Source of the DNA: SM23-32 sp964434535
GTDB lineage: Bacteria > Planctomycetota > Brocadiia > SM23-32
Assembly: GCA_964434535.1 (NCBI GenBank)
Contig: CAYSWA010000038.1
Location: 1 to 21,824, forward strand
Direction of reading: 5' to 3'
Length of the DNA: 21,824 bases
This document shows, piece after piece, positions 7,501 through 13,659 of the stretch. Position numbers and translations under genes: made by a program. The notes under the pieces are model-generated. The model did no database searches. It was not told the DNA's origin and saw nothing but the letters and a program-made list of their open reading frames with translations. The stretch's first letter is position 1, and each line of letters opens with the position of its first letter.

Positions 7501-7661
7501 ATCGGGTTGTTGGCGGTGATGGGGCCGTCCAGGAAGGACCAGCGCGGCCCCCCGGCGTTCTTCTCGCGCAGGGCCTCGAAGGTGCGCTGCTGCTGCCAGA
7601 GCCGCAGCATCCCGTGCTCCAGCTCCACGAACGAGACCCTGGTCGGCACTTTGTTCAGCAC
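4509..7661 (-). CDS. ileS: Isoleucyl-tRNA synthetase with divergent HIGH and KMSKS motifs
   Basis: The protein has 1050 residues from a GTG at 7661, with AAGGA about 10 nt upstream. It charges tRNA-Ile with isoleucine. The class I catalytic core is interrupted by the CP1 editing domain, seen as WTTTPWTLSSN (223-233) and GTGIVHVAPGCGKEDFD (316-332). The HIGH motif is HHAWG (57-61) in ANNPMKVHHAWGRTYKD, and the KMSKS loop is MHKSAGN (596-602). The isoleucine-type core segments YQNGFDCQGLWVEVEVE, DWMISKKRYWGLALP and GNPWLDAGIVPYS are clear. Zinc-type cysteine pairs lie at 182/185, 393/396, 463/465 and 505/508. The anticodon-binding domain follows (NWYVRRNRRRFW), then an ELRGEGWARDTVRHVQ tail typical of IleRS C-termini. 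ValRS is excluded by this tail and the core segments. Both signatures depart from the textbook motifs. The DUF167 gene lies 73 nt upstream and is probably co-transcribed. Confidence 0.93.
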   Translation of the reverse strand: MLNKVPTRVSFVELEHGMLRLWQQQRTFEALREKNAGGPRWSFLDGPITANNPMKVHHAWGRTYKDCYQRFHAMRGERLRYQNGFDCQGLWVEVEVERDLGFTSKRDIEQFGLARFVEACKERVRRFSAIQTEQSIRLGYWMDWGNSYYTMSDENNYTIWRFLKKCHQRGLIYKGRDSMPWCARCGTGISQHEMHEGYREVTDQAVYVRLPLRGRQGEYLLVWTTTPWTLSSNVACAVHPELTYARVEQDGGAYYLVEDAVEVMKERGDCRVLATLPGAEMEGWAYDGPFDELPAAAEAAAAHRVVTWELVSSGEGTGIVHVAPGCGKEDFDLGQQIGLPVVAPIDESGVFLEGFGFLTGKSAFEVADPIFVSLRQKGYYYKKEPYTHSYPHCWRCKEPLLFRNVREWFIEMSWRDEIKEVVRQIEWIPAWGLERELDWLENMRDWMISKKRYWGLALPIFACECGWFEVVGSREELRERAVEGWEEFDGHSPHRPWVDAVKIACGECGRPAARIPDVGNPWLDAGIVPYSTVRYNTDRDYWLRWIPADLVTECFPGQFRNWFYALLAMSTMMEGIPPFKTLLGHALVQDEHGEEMHKSAGNAIEFDEAAERMGCDVMRWVFCRQNPVNNLRFGWHLGDETRRIVFSTLWNVYAFFCNYARLDGFEPGGEAVPYAERQDIDRWLLSDLQLLVRAANERLESYDVASLIHRAEKFTDDLSNWYVRRNRRRFWRARGQDDRDKLAAYQTLHEALVTLCRVVAPIIPFLTEAMYQNLVAEQDPDAPPSVHLCDYPVPKEDLIDEELSRQMEVVTSAVSAVLGLRMSEQLRVRQPLRELTAVTTDAETAAALKRFKDQVLEELNVKRLTLRQSAEGIERYRIVPNMAALGPKHKSEAGKVAEAIGSMEPATVAKALKAGRALGVTVGGMEVRVEPGEVEVRRETPENLAVTEAGELMLILDSEITPELRGEGWARDTVRHVQQYRKELDLNIEDRIRLRYAAECDALAEAIEQWRDYVMGETLSVEMKPGLDEGPTKEVQIDGAALHLQVKKAS

Positions 7662-7734
7662 GGTTTGCGTTCCTTCGGGGTTGGGCGAGCGGTCGCACGG
7701 CCCGGCGCGCGGAATCGTCCGTCACGGCGGCGGG

Positions 7735-8019
7735 TCAGGAGATAATCGCTTCGAGCGCGTCGCGGGAGACGCGCTCGATGAGCACCTCCTTGCGCCTGGA
7801 CCGGTGGCCGGAGAGGACGTGGACCTGCGACTTGCTGAGCCCGAGCCGGGAGGCGAGCAGCGCGCAGACGGCCCGGTTGGCCTTGCCGCGTTCGGGCGGG
7901 GCGGTCACCGAGAGCTTCAGCCGGCCGTCGTGCTCGCCGTAGAGGCGGTCGCGCCCGGCGCCCGGCTCCACCAGCACGGGCAGGCGCACGCCCCCGGCGC
8001 TGTCGGTCAGCTTCACCAT
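7735..8019 (-). CDS. DUF167 (YggU-like) family protein
   Basis: The 94-residue product starts at the ATG at 8019. It has the DUF167 signature VEPGAGRDRLYGEHDGRLKLSVTAPP, then ERGKANRAVCALLASRLGLSKSQVHVLSGHRSRRKEVLIE (two stretches run together across the conserved core). The family is a small single-domain alpha/beta fold of unsettled function, typically 80-110 residues, so this length is normal. The frame remains open for another 53 codons upstream, but that part has no conserved sequence and runs through the predicted promoter and stem-loop, so the internal ATG is chosen. There is no clear Shine-Dalgarno sequence. It precedes ileS by 73 nt on the same strand. Confidence 0.88.
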   Translation of the reverse strand: MVKLTDSAGGVRLPVLVEPGAGRDRLYGEHDGRLKLSVTAPPERGKANRAVCALLASRLGLSKSQVHVLSGHRSRRKEVLIERVSRDALEAIIS

Positions 8020-8076
8020 GTCGCGTTCGCCCAAAGCTCGGGGTCTGGCCGGCAGGGAGCCCGGCCCGGAAGGCGT

Positions 8077-8106
8077 ATTGTAGTGCCGCCCGAGCCGGTC
8101 CGTCAA
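8077..8106 (-). promoter_or_regulatory. Predicted sigma70-type promoter for DUF167-ileS
   Basis: The reverse strand reads TTGACG at 8106-8101, an 18-nt spacer, then TACAAT at 8082-8077, which matches five of six bases at each box. The start would be near 8070, giving a leader of about 50 nt to the DUF167 ATG. The -35 box lies inside one arm of the 10-bp inverted repeat at 8100-8148, so the repeat may act on this promoter. Confidence 0.55.
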
Positions 8107-8148
8107 GCCGCCGGCGGGCCTCGGCGCGCTCTGCGCGAGGCTTGACGG
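8100..8148. repeat. Nested inverted repeat between phosphodiesterase and DUF167 genes
   Basis: Perfect 10-bp arms CCGTCAAGCC (8100-8109) and GGCTTGACGG (8139-8148) enclose a second stem, CCTCG(G)CGC with GCGCGAGG and a 5-nt loop. On the minus strand it follows the phosphodiesterase stop by 26 nt. It could be a terminator-like stem without a U-tract, or an operator overlapping the -35 box of the DUF167 promoter. The sequence does not decide between them. Confidence 0.6.
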
Positions 8149-8174
8149 CAATGGGCGAGGGCGACGAATGATGT

Positions 8175-9470
8175 TCACAGGACGTACTTCGCCACGCGGG
8201 CGCCGACCTCGGCGATGTCCTCCGCCTTAGAGATGCTGCGCAGGTTCGAGCCGGTCAGCAGCATCGCGTCCCCGTAGGTGTGCATGCCGGTGCGCGGGCC
8301 CTTCTCGAACATGTGGCCCGCGCCGAGCTTGGCCTTCAGGTCGTAGCCGTCGCAGGGGTCGATGATGATGTCGGGGCCCTGCTCGGCGTAGGGCCCGCTG
8401 AAGACCTCCTCGCGCTTCATGACCTGGCGGCAGACGACCTCGCCCGTCTCGGGGTGCGTGATCGCCCGCAGCTTGTCCATGATCTCGCGGCGCAGCGGCT
8501 CGTATTCCTTGTCGGTCACCACCCCGCGGTCCCACCGGGACTCGTGGAGGATGTAGACGCGCCCCGGCACGAGCGAGACGGCCCGCGAGCCGTCCTTGAT
8601 GGCCTTGTAGCCCTTCTGGGGCGCGTTTTCGTAGTCCAGGTAGCCCTGGTTCTTCAGCCACCGGTTGAGCTGCACTTCCCACTTCAGCTCGCAGAAGCCG
8701 TGGTCGCTGCAGATCAGCAGGTTCTGCTCCCCGCCGATCGCGTCGACCACTTCGCCGAGGAACTCGTCGAGCTTGCGGTAGAAGTCGTAGAAGAAGCCCT
8801 CGGCACTGCCGCCTTCGCCGGTGGGCCACATGAAGTGGTGGAGCCGGTCGGTGTCCATCACGTGCGCGAAGAACAGGTCCCATTCCTCCTCCTGGCCGAG
8901 CAGGGAGAGGATCGTCTTCTGGCGGGCCTCGCTGACGCGCTGAAGGTCCTGGCGGAAGCGCTCGGGGGCCTCGGCGGCGATGGTGGGGTCGATGTCGATC
9001 TCGTAGTCCAGGTCCCCGAGTTGCTGCAAGACGGCCTCGGAGCTGACGGCCCGCTCGTCGAGCTGCGGGGCGAGGAAGCCGCTCACCAGGAAGCCGTTCA
9101 CCTGCGGGGCGGGGTAGGTCATCGGCACGCTGAGCGCGGCGAAGCGCTTGCCGGCGTCGCTGAGGCGCTGCCAGAGGGTCTCCTGCTTCAGGTCGGTGTA
9201 GTCGGGGATGCAGAGCTCGAAGTCGCGCTCCAGGTCCACGAAGCCGAAGACGCCGAACTCGCCGGGGTTCCTGCCCGTCTGGAAGGCCGACCACGCCACC
9301 CCGCTGACGGTAGGGAAGACGCTCTTGATGCGGCTCATGGCGCCCCGCTCGGCGAGCCGATGGAGGTTCGGCATCACGCCCTCGTACATCAGCTCCTCGG
9401 CCAGCGAGTAGGGGAACCCGTCGAGCCCGATGCCGACGATGCGCCTGGACCTGCCGAAGCGGAATCTCAT
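8175..9470 (-). CDS. Type I phosphodiesterase/nucleotide pyrophosphatase-family (alkaline phosphatase superfamily) hydrolase
   Basis: The protein has 431 residues from the ATG at 9470 and no signal peptide. Superfamily metal and nucleophile positions are visible in order: D17 in GIGLDGFP, the nucleophile segment VFPTVSGVAWSAFQTG (S56 or T54), D206 in DTDRLHHF with H210/H211, D256-H257 in CSDHGF, and H397 in GMHTYGD. This two-zinc set hydrolyses phosphodiester, pyrophosphate or phosphosulfate bonds, but sequence does not give the substrate. The gene lies 24 nt after cysN in the same direction, so it is most likely co-transcribed with the ATP-sulfurylase genes. That suggests a role on adenosine 5'-phosphosulfate or a sulfated or nucleotide-linked metabolite, which is inference from context. 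The Shine-Dalgarno is weak. Confidence 0.85.
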   Translation of the reverse strand: MRFRFGRSRRIVGIGLDGFPYSLAEELMYEGVMPNLHRLAERGAMSRIKSVFPTVSGVAWSAFQTGRNPGEFGVFGFVDLERDFELCIPDYTDLKQETLWQRLSDAGKRFAALSVPMTYPAPQVNGFLVSGFLAPQLDERAVSSEAVLQQLGDLDYEIDIDPTIAAEAPERFRQDLQRVSEARQKTILSLLGQEEEWDLFFAHVMDTDRLHHFMWPTGEGGSAEGFFYDFYRKLDEFLGEVVDAIGGEQNLLICSDHGFCELKWEVQLNRWLKNQGYLDYENAPQKGYKAIKDGSRAVSLVPGRVYILHESRWDRGVVTDKEYEPLRREIMDKLRAITHPETGEVVCRQVMKREEVFSGPYAEQGPDIIIDPCDGYDLKAKLGAGHMFEKGPRTGMHTYGDAMLLTGSNLRSISKAEDIAEVGARVAKYVL

Positions 9471-9494
9471 GCTCAGTTGCCCCCGGCTTGCGCC

Positions 9495-10748
9495 TCAGTG
9501 CTGCGGATGGGTGACGATGCCGCCTGCGACCACGTCCCGGCCGCTGACCAGCACGAAGCGGCCCAGCTCCTGCACGGCATAGAAGGACTCGATCACGACC
9601 GGCCGCTCGGTCTCGATGCTCAGCTCGCCGACCTCGGTCTCCTCCAGCCGGCCCTCCTCATGCGGCAGGTGCTCCAGCGTGCTGGAGTCGATCCGCTCGC
9701 GGATGGCGGCGATGCGGCAGGGCACCTCCTGGGTGGCGCACTTGAAGGTGAGCCCGGCCTGTGCGTCGAGCTCCAGCGGCCGCGGGGAGAGCCAGAAGAC
9801 GCTGGCCCCGAACCGCCGGCTCAGGTGGGGCCGGTCGTCGGGCGGGAAGCCGACCTGGCCGCGCTCCAGCCCGTTGCCCTCCAGCAACAGGCCGACGCAG
9901 CGGCCGGCCTCGGCCTCGGCGGGGTCGTCCTCGCCGTAGAGCTTGATGGCCGCGACCTTGCGCACGTGGTCGCACGGCATGAAGTGCAGCTCGTCTCCGG
10001 CCCGCAGCCGGCCGCTCTCGACCCGCCCGGCGACGATGCGCTCCGCCTCCGGCCCGGCGAACTCGTAGACGTCCTGGACGGGGAAGCGTAGCGGCTTCTC
10101 CAGCGGCGCGGGGATCTTCTGAAACAAGTCGAGCGCCTCCAGGATCGTCGGCCCGTCGTGCCAGGGCATCCGCTCGGAGCGGTGGGCCACGTTGTCGCCG
10201 ACGCGCGCGCTGATCGGTATCTCGACAGTCGGCGTGATGCCGATCCGCACGAGGAACTGCCCCATGTCGGCCTTGACCTGCTCGAAGCGCTCCTCGGCGT
10301 AGTCGACCAGGTCCATCTTGTTGTAGGCGACGATGAGCTGGTCCAGCCCGAGCAGGCGCACCACGTAGGCGTGGCGCCTGGTCTGCTCCTGCACGCCCTC
10401 GGCGACGCTGCACAGCAGCAGGGCGGCCTCGGCCTGCGAGGCGCCGGTGATCATGTTCTTGATGAACTCCTTGTGGCCGGGCGCGTCGATGATGACGTAG
10501 TCGCGGGTGGGGCTGGAGAAGAAGGTCTGGGCGGTGTCGATGGTGATGCCGCGCTCGCGTTCCTCATGGAGGTGGTCCATGATGAAGCCGATCTCCAGCT
10601 CCTTGCCCTCGGCGCGGGCGGCGGCCTCGACCTCCTCCAGCTTGCCCTCGGGCAGGGAGTCGGTGTCGCACATGAGCCGGCCGATCAGGGTCGATTTGCC
10701 GTGGTCGATGTGGCCGACCATCACGAATGCCAGGCTCTCGGGGTCCAT
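9495..10748 (-). CDS. cysN: Sulfate adenylyltransferase subunit 1 (GTPase CysN), without APS-kinase domain
   Basis: The 417-residue product starts at the ATG at 10748, with GAGGA about 7 nt upstream. CysN is the GTPase that drives CysD in forming adenosine 5'-phosphosulfate from ATP and sulfate in the cytoplasm. GTPase motifs are complete: G1 GHIDHGKST (12-20), G2 GITIDTAQ (67-74), G3 DAPGH (88-92) and G4 NKMD (143-146). The EF-Tu-like beta-barrel domains follow (RFPVQDVYEF, VAGRVESGRLRAGDEL). The protein ends at VTHPQH with no CysC extension, so this is not the fused CysNC form. No separate cysC, cysH or sulfite reductase gene is in the window. The start lies 25 nt after the cysD stop. The frame is open for 46 codons upstream, into the end of cysD, but only the ATG at 10748 has conserved sequence and a ribosome site. 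Confidence 0.95.
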   Translation of the reverse strand: MDPESLAFVMVGHIDHGKSTLIGRLMCDTDSLPEGKLEEVEAAARAEGKELEIGFIMDHLHEERERGITIDTAQTFFSSPTRDYVIIDAPGHKEFIKNMITGASQAEAALLLCSVAEGVQEQTRRHAYVVRLLGLDQLIVAYNKMDLVDYAEERFEQVKADMGQFLVRIGITPTVEIPISARVGDNVAHRSERMPWHDGPTILEALDLFQKIPAPLEKPLRFPVQDVYEFAGPEAERIVAGRVESGRLRAGDELHFMPCDHVRKVAAIKLYGEDDPAEAEAGRCVGLLLEGNGLERGQVGFPPDDRPHLSRRFGASVFWLSPRPLELDAQAGLTFKCATQEVPCRIAAIRERIDSSTLEHLPHEEGRLEETEVGELSIETERPVVIESFYAVQELGRFVLVSGRDVVAGGIVTHPQH

Positions 10749-10773
10749 CCGGGTTCCTCGTGCTTGGGGGCGC

Positions 10774-11571
10774 TCACATGTAGCCGAGCGAGCGCAGCTT
10801 CTGCATCGTGTAGGCGTCTTCCTTGTCCTGCGCGCGGCCGGCGCGCTCGGCCACGTGGGAGGTCTGGACCTCGGCGATGATCTCATCGACCGTGGCGGCC
10901 TGCGACGGCACGGAGACGCAGCAGCTCTGGCAGCCGAGGCTGCGGTAGCGCTCTCCGTCGCGGGCGAAATACAGGGGCACCACCTCGAGCCCCTCGCGCT
11001 GGATGTAGCGCCAGATGTCGATCTCGCGCCAGTGCAGCAGGGGATGGACGCGGATGTGGGTCTCCTCGTCGGCGCGGGCGCTGTACTGGTCCCACAGCTC
11101 GGGGGGCTGATTCTCGTAGTCCCACTGGAAGGAGCGGTCGCGGGGGCTGAAGTAGCGCTCCTTGGCCCGGATGCCGTGCTCGTCGCGGCGGATGCCGAGC
11201 AGCAGGGCGTCGAAGCCGTACTCGGCGATGCAGTCCTTCAGCGCCCGGGTCTTCAGGGCCGTGCAGCAGGCCAGCTTGCTCTCGGGGCCCATCCCCTCGG
11301 CCAGGGCCTGGTCGTTGCGCGCCACGATCAGGTCCAGCCCCCACTTCTCGACGCAGTAGTCGCGGAACGCATACATCTGCGGGAAGTGGAAGCTGGTGTC
11401 GATGTAGACGGCCGGGAAGGGCACCCGCCCGAAGAAAGCCTTCATGCAGAGCCAGATCAGCGTGGTGGAATCCTTGCCGACCGACCAGAGCGCAGCGAGG
11501 TTGTCGAACTGGTGGTAGGACTCGCGGATGACGTAGATGCTGCGGTTTTCGAGTTCGCTCAGGTGATCCAT
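10774..11571 (-). CDS. cysD: Sulfate adenylyltransferase subunit 2 (CysD)
   Basis: The 265-residue product begins at the ATG at 11571, with GAAGG upstream. CysD is the catalytic ATP-pyrophosphatase-type subunit that joins sulfate to AMP. Visible features are the opening LSELENRSIYVIRES, the PP-loop SVGKDS (30-35), VYIDTSFHFPQMYAFRD, CTALKTRALK, GIRRDEHGIRAKERYFSPRD and the late segment YRSLGCQSCCVSVPS. Length is slightly short of typical CysD (about 300), mainly because of a shorter C-terminus, which ends LRSLGYM. It is the first gene of cysD-cysN-phosphodiesterase. A candidate promoter lies about 90 nt upstream. Confidence 0.96.
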   Translation of the reverse strand: MDHLSELENRSIYVIRESYHQFDNLAALWSVGKDSTTLIWLCMKAFFGRVPFPAVYIDTSFHFPQMYAFRDYCVEKWGLDLIVARNDQALAEGMGPESKLACCTALKTRALKDCIAEYGFDALLLGIRRDEHGIRAKERYFSPRDRSFQWDYENQPPELWDQYSARADEETHIRVHPLLHWREIDIWRYIQREGLEVVPLYFARDGERYRSLGCQSCCVSVPSQAATVDEIIAEVQTSHVAERAGRAQDKEDAYTMQKLRSLGYM

Positions 11572-11660
11572 GGTTTGCCTTCGGTGTGGTGGAGGTCCGC
11601 CGCCGGCGGGGTGAGGACAGCGCGCGGAAAGGCCCCTGCGGCGCCCCTGCCGCTCAGGTC

Positions 11661-11689
11661 ATGATATACGTGCGGGCCCCGCGATGCAA
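11661..11689 (-). promoter_or_regulatory. Possible sigma70-type promoter for cysD
   Basis: The reverse strand shows TTGCAT at 11689-11684, a 17-nt spacer and TATCAT at 11666-11661. The -10 matches five of six bases, the -35 only three. The implied start near 11654 would give an 83-nt leader. The AT-rich -10 stands out in very GC-rich surroundings, which is the main support. Confidence 0.4.
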
Positions 11690-11770
11690 CGTCCCGGACC
11701 GGCGCGCAACGTCATTCAGTTGTCCCGTAGCGCACCAGGTGGATCGGTTCTTGCCGAACGGCCGAGCACG

Positions 11771-11799
11771 CGGCGGGGCAGCGGCGGGGCAGCGGCGGC
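11771..11799. repeat. 11-bp tandem repeat CGGCGGGGCAG (two full copies plus partial)
   Basis: Copies lie at 11771-11781 and 11782-11792, with a partial third from 11793. The array sits inside the 8-bp inverted arms at 11750-11757 and 11806-11813, so the whole could form a long imperfect stem between the GH63-like gene end and cysD. Confidence 0.65.
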
Positions 11800-11885
11800 A
11801 TCCCCTCGGCAAGCTCAGGGCAGGCCCTGGCGGCAGCGTGCGGGCGTCGCGTCCGGCTCTGCCTGTGGCCGCCTCGCCCGGCTCC

Positions 11886-13613
11886 TCAGCCGCGCAGGAA
11901 CTCGTGGGCGAGCACCAGGTAGGCGCTCGAGCCCCAGGTATATGCCTTGTCCCGCAGCGGCTCGCCGGTGGTGGCGTCGTAGTTCTCGGCGAAGCCGCCG
12001 GCCACGCACATATCGCAGTAGCGCCGGGCGATCTCGCGCGCCTGGCCGCCGAAGCCCGCCCGGGCGAGGCCGTCGGCGATGATCACCGCCTCCGGCCCCC
12101 AGATCGGCCCCCGCCAGTAGCCGTCCGGCACGTAGAGCGGGCTCTGCGGGCTCTCGGTGGCCGGGCCGTAGTCGGTGACGAACCGCCCGCCGGGCCGCAG
12201 CGCCTCGGCCAGCTTCGCGCGCGCCACCTTCGGCAGCCGCTTGCCCATCACGATCGGCAGGAAGTTGATCAGCGAGTCGCCCTCGGGGAAGACCTCGCCG
12301 GTGAACGCGCGCGGCGAGACGAACTGCTCCCCGTTCCAGAGCTCCTCCAGCATGCGCTTGCGGAGGGCGTCGGCGCGCCGGCGCCAGCGGGCGGCGGCCG
12401 TCTGGCGCCCCAGGCGCCGGGCCAGGTCGCCGAGCACGTCCATCTGGAGCACGAGGTAGGCGGCGAGGTCGGCGCCGGCCACGGGATAGCCGCCGTCGAA
12501 GACGGTCGCGTTGTCCCAGCCGGAGTCGTTGCCGTTGTGGTACTCGGCCAGCCCGTCGCCGTCGCCGTCGCGCGGGCCCATCCACCACTCGGTCCAGCGC
12601 CGCAGCACGCGGTAGGCCTGGCGGGCGCGCTTCTCGGTGAGGAGGCCCCGCCTCCTGGCCAGTTTCGAGAGCGCCCAGCCGTGGACCGGCGGCTTGCAGA
12701 AGTTCCAGGTCAGCCCCGGCGCGCTCAGCCCGTCGGGCAGCACGCCGTGCTCGTCCTGGTGGTCGAAGGGCGCCATGAACTGGTCCCAGGCCAGGTCGGG
12801 GTTGCGGTAGCTGAGGGCCATGGCGTTGAAGCAGTGGTCCCAGCTCCAGCACTTGGTCATCCAGTTCTTGCTCATGAGCATGGTCGGGCGCAGGATGTTG
12901 CCCGACGGGGCGACCACGGAGGTCCAGTTCACGTACATGGCCAGCTCGGCGGCCGCCTCGTAGCGCTGCGGCAGGGCCGGCGTGGTGCGCAGCCAGGCGT
13001 GCCACTCGCGCTCGACCTCGCCGAGGCATTCGTCGAAGCTCGGCGTCAGGTCGAGCTTGCGGGCGGTGGTGAGGAACTCGTGGACGGCGCCCTCGAACTC
13101 GCCGGACTCGTCGGGGGTGAACTCGGCGATAACGCGCGGCCGGCGCACGGCGCGCCGGGGCTTGCGCTTGTCCTGTGTGCGGGGGCGGTGGACGGTGTCC
13201 ATGGCCAGCCCGCCCCGCAGCGGCAGCAGCAGGTACTGGGTGTGGTTGGCGGGGCAGTTCACGTGCCAGGCGCCGCCGCCGGCGGGGAAGGCGTAGTGGT
13301 CGTGCCCGCGGATGGAGGAGAGCCGCAGCGCGGCCCCGTGCCCCCGCACGCGGATCAGGTCCGGCTCGGCGAAGCAGAACTCCGCCCGGGCGCCGTCGGC
13401 CTCGAGCCGGAGCAGCGTCGCCGTGGCGGTGACCTCGGCGGGCAGCTCGGCGCCCTCGCGCACGAGGCGGACCTGGAAGACCTCGCGCGAGGCGAGGACC
13501 CCGTGCATGGTCCGCAGCGTCAGGCCGGGCAGGTCCCAGTGCGGGGGCAGGACGTTGAGGGCCATGTAGGCCCCGTATCGGCTGAACGGCACGTCGCTGG
13601 CGTCGAAGTGCAC
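11886..13613 (-). CDS. GH63-like (clan GH-G type) alpha/alpha-barrel glycoside hydrolase, cytoplasmic
   Basis: The 575-residue product starts at a GTG (13613) with a consensus AAGGAGG at 13628-13622, spaced 8 nt. The longer upstream frame overlaps the end of the preceding gene and has no conserved sequence. An N-terminal beta-sandwich (about 1-215) is followed by an (alpha/alpha)6 barrel. Barrel hallmarks are MLMSKNWMTKCWSWDHCFNA, DGLAEYHNGNDSGWDNATVFDGG (D367 is the candidate general acid, as in the GWDNS motif of GH63/GH37-type enzymes; two adjoining pieces), YWRGPIWGPEAVIIADGL, and the C-terminal FAENYDATTGEPL. Such enzymes remove alpha-linked glucose, mannose or related units with inversion. 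The exact substrate is unknown. There is no signal peptide, so oligosaccharides must be imported. It is the last gene of the carbohydrate locus, 46 nt after the beta-helix gene. Confidence 0.82.
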   Translation of the reverse strand: MHFDASDVPFSRYGAYMALNVLPPHWDLPGLTLRTMHGVLASREVFQVRLVREGAELPAEVTATATLLRLEADGARAEFCFAEPDLIRVRGHGAALRLSSIRGHDHYAFPAGGGAWHVNCPANHTQYLLLPLRGGLAMDTVHRPRTQDKRKPRRAVRRPRVIAEFTPDESGEFEGAVHEFLTTARKLDLTPSFDECLGEVEREWHAWLRTTPALPQRYEAAAELAMYVNWTSVVAPSGNILRPTMLMSKNWMTKCWSWDHCFNAMALSYRNPDLAWDQFMAPFDHQDEHGVLPDGLSAPGLTWNFCKPPVHGWALSKLARRRGLLTEKRARQAYRVLRRWTEWWMGPRDGDGDGLAEYHNGNDSGWDNATVFDGGYPVAGADLAAYLVLQMDVLGDLARRLGRQTAAARWRRRADALRKRMLEELWNGEQFVSPRAFTGEVFPEGDSLINFLPIVMGKRLPKVARAKLAEALRPGGRFVTDYGPATESPQSPLYVPDGYWRGPIWGPEAVIIADGLARAGFGGQAREIARRYCDMCVAGGFAENYDATTGEPLRDKAYTWGSSAYLVLAHEFLRG

Positions 13614-13621
13614 AGCACAGC

Positions 13622-13628
13622 CCTCCTT
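13622..13628 (-). promoter_or_regulatory. Ribosome binding site that fixes the GTG start of the GH63-like gene
   Basis: AAGGAGG on the reverse strand ends 8 nt before the GTG at 13613. It moves the start 104 codons inside the longest open frame and removes an arginine/serine-rich spurious N-terminus that overlaps the previous gene. Confidence 0.8.
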
Positions 13629-13659
13629 GAGAAGGTAGACGTGTCCGGCTCCTGAGCGC

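Larger units (their letters stand above)
11572..11885. other. 314-bp intergenic region between GH63-like gene and cysD
   Basis: No gene is supported here. From the GH63-like side it holds a short palindromic element CAGGGC-AG-GCCCTG (11816-11829), a pair of 8-bp inverted arms (CTTGCCGA 11750-11757, TCGGCAAG 11806-11813), an 11-bp tandem repeat between those arms, and the possible cysD promoter. I see no tRNA-like fold and no hairpin with a U-tract. Confidence 0.6.

Noticed and set aside
6180..7745. 521-codon plus-strand frame inside ileS
   Set aside because: Antisense to unambiguous ileS sequence; composition bias only.
8280..10091. 603-codon plus-strand frame
   Set aside because: Antisense to the phosphodiesterase and cysN; His/Val/Leu-rich shadow.
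11816..11829. CAGGGC-AG-GCCCTG as an intrinsic terminator
   Set aside because: Two-base loop and no U-tract; kept only as part of the intergenic description.
11586..13655. 689-codon plus-strand frame
   Set aside because: Antisense to the GH63-like gene and runs through the cysD upstream region; no recognisable domain.
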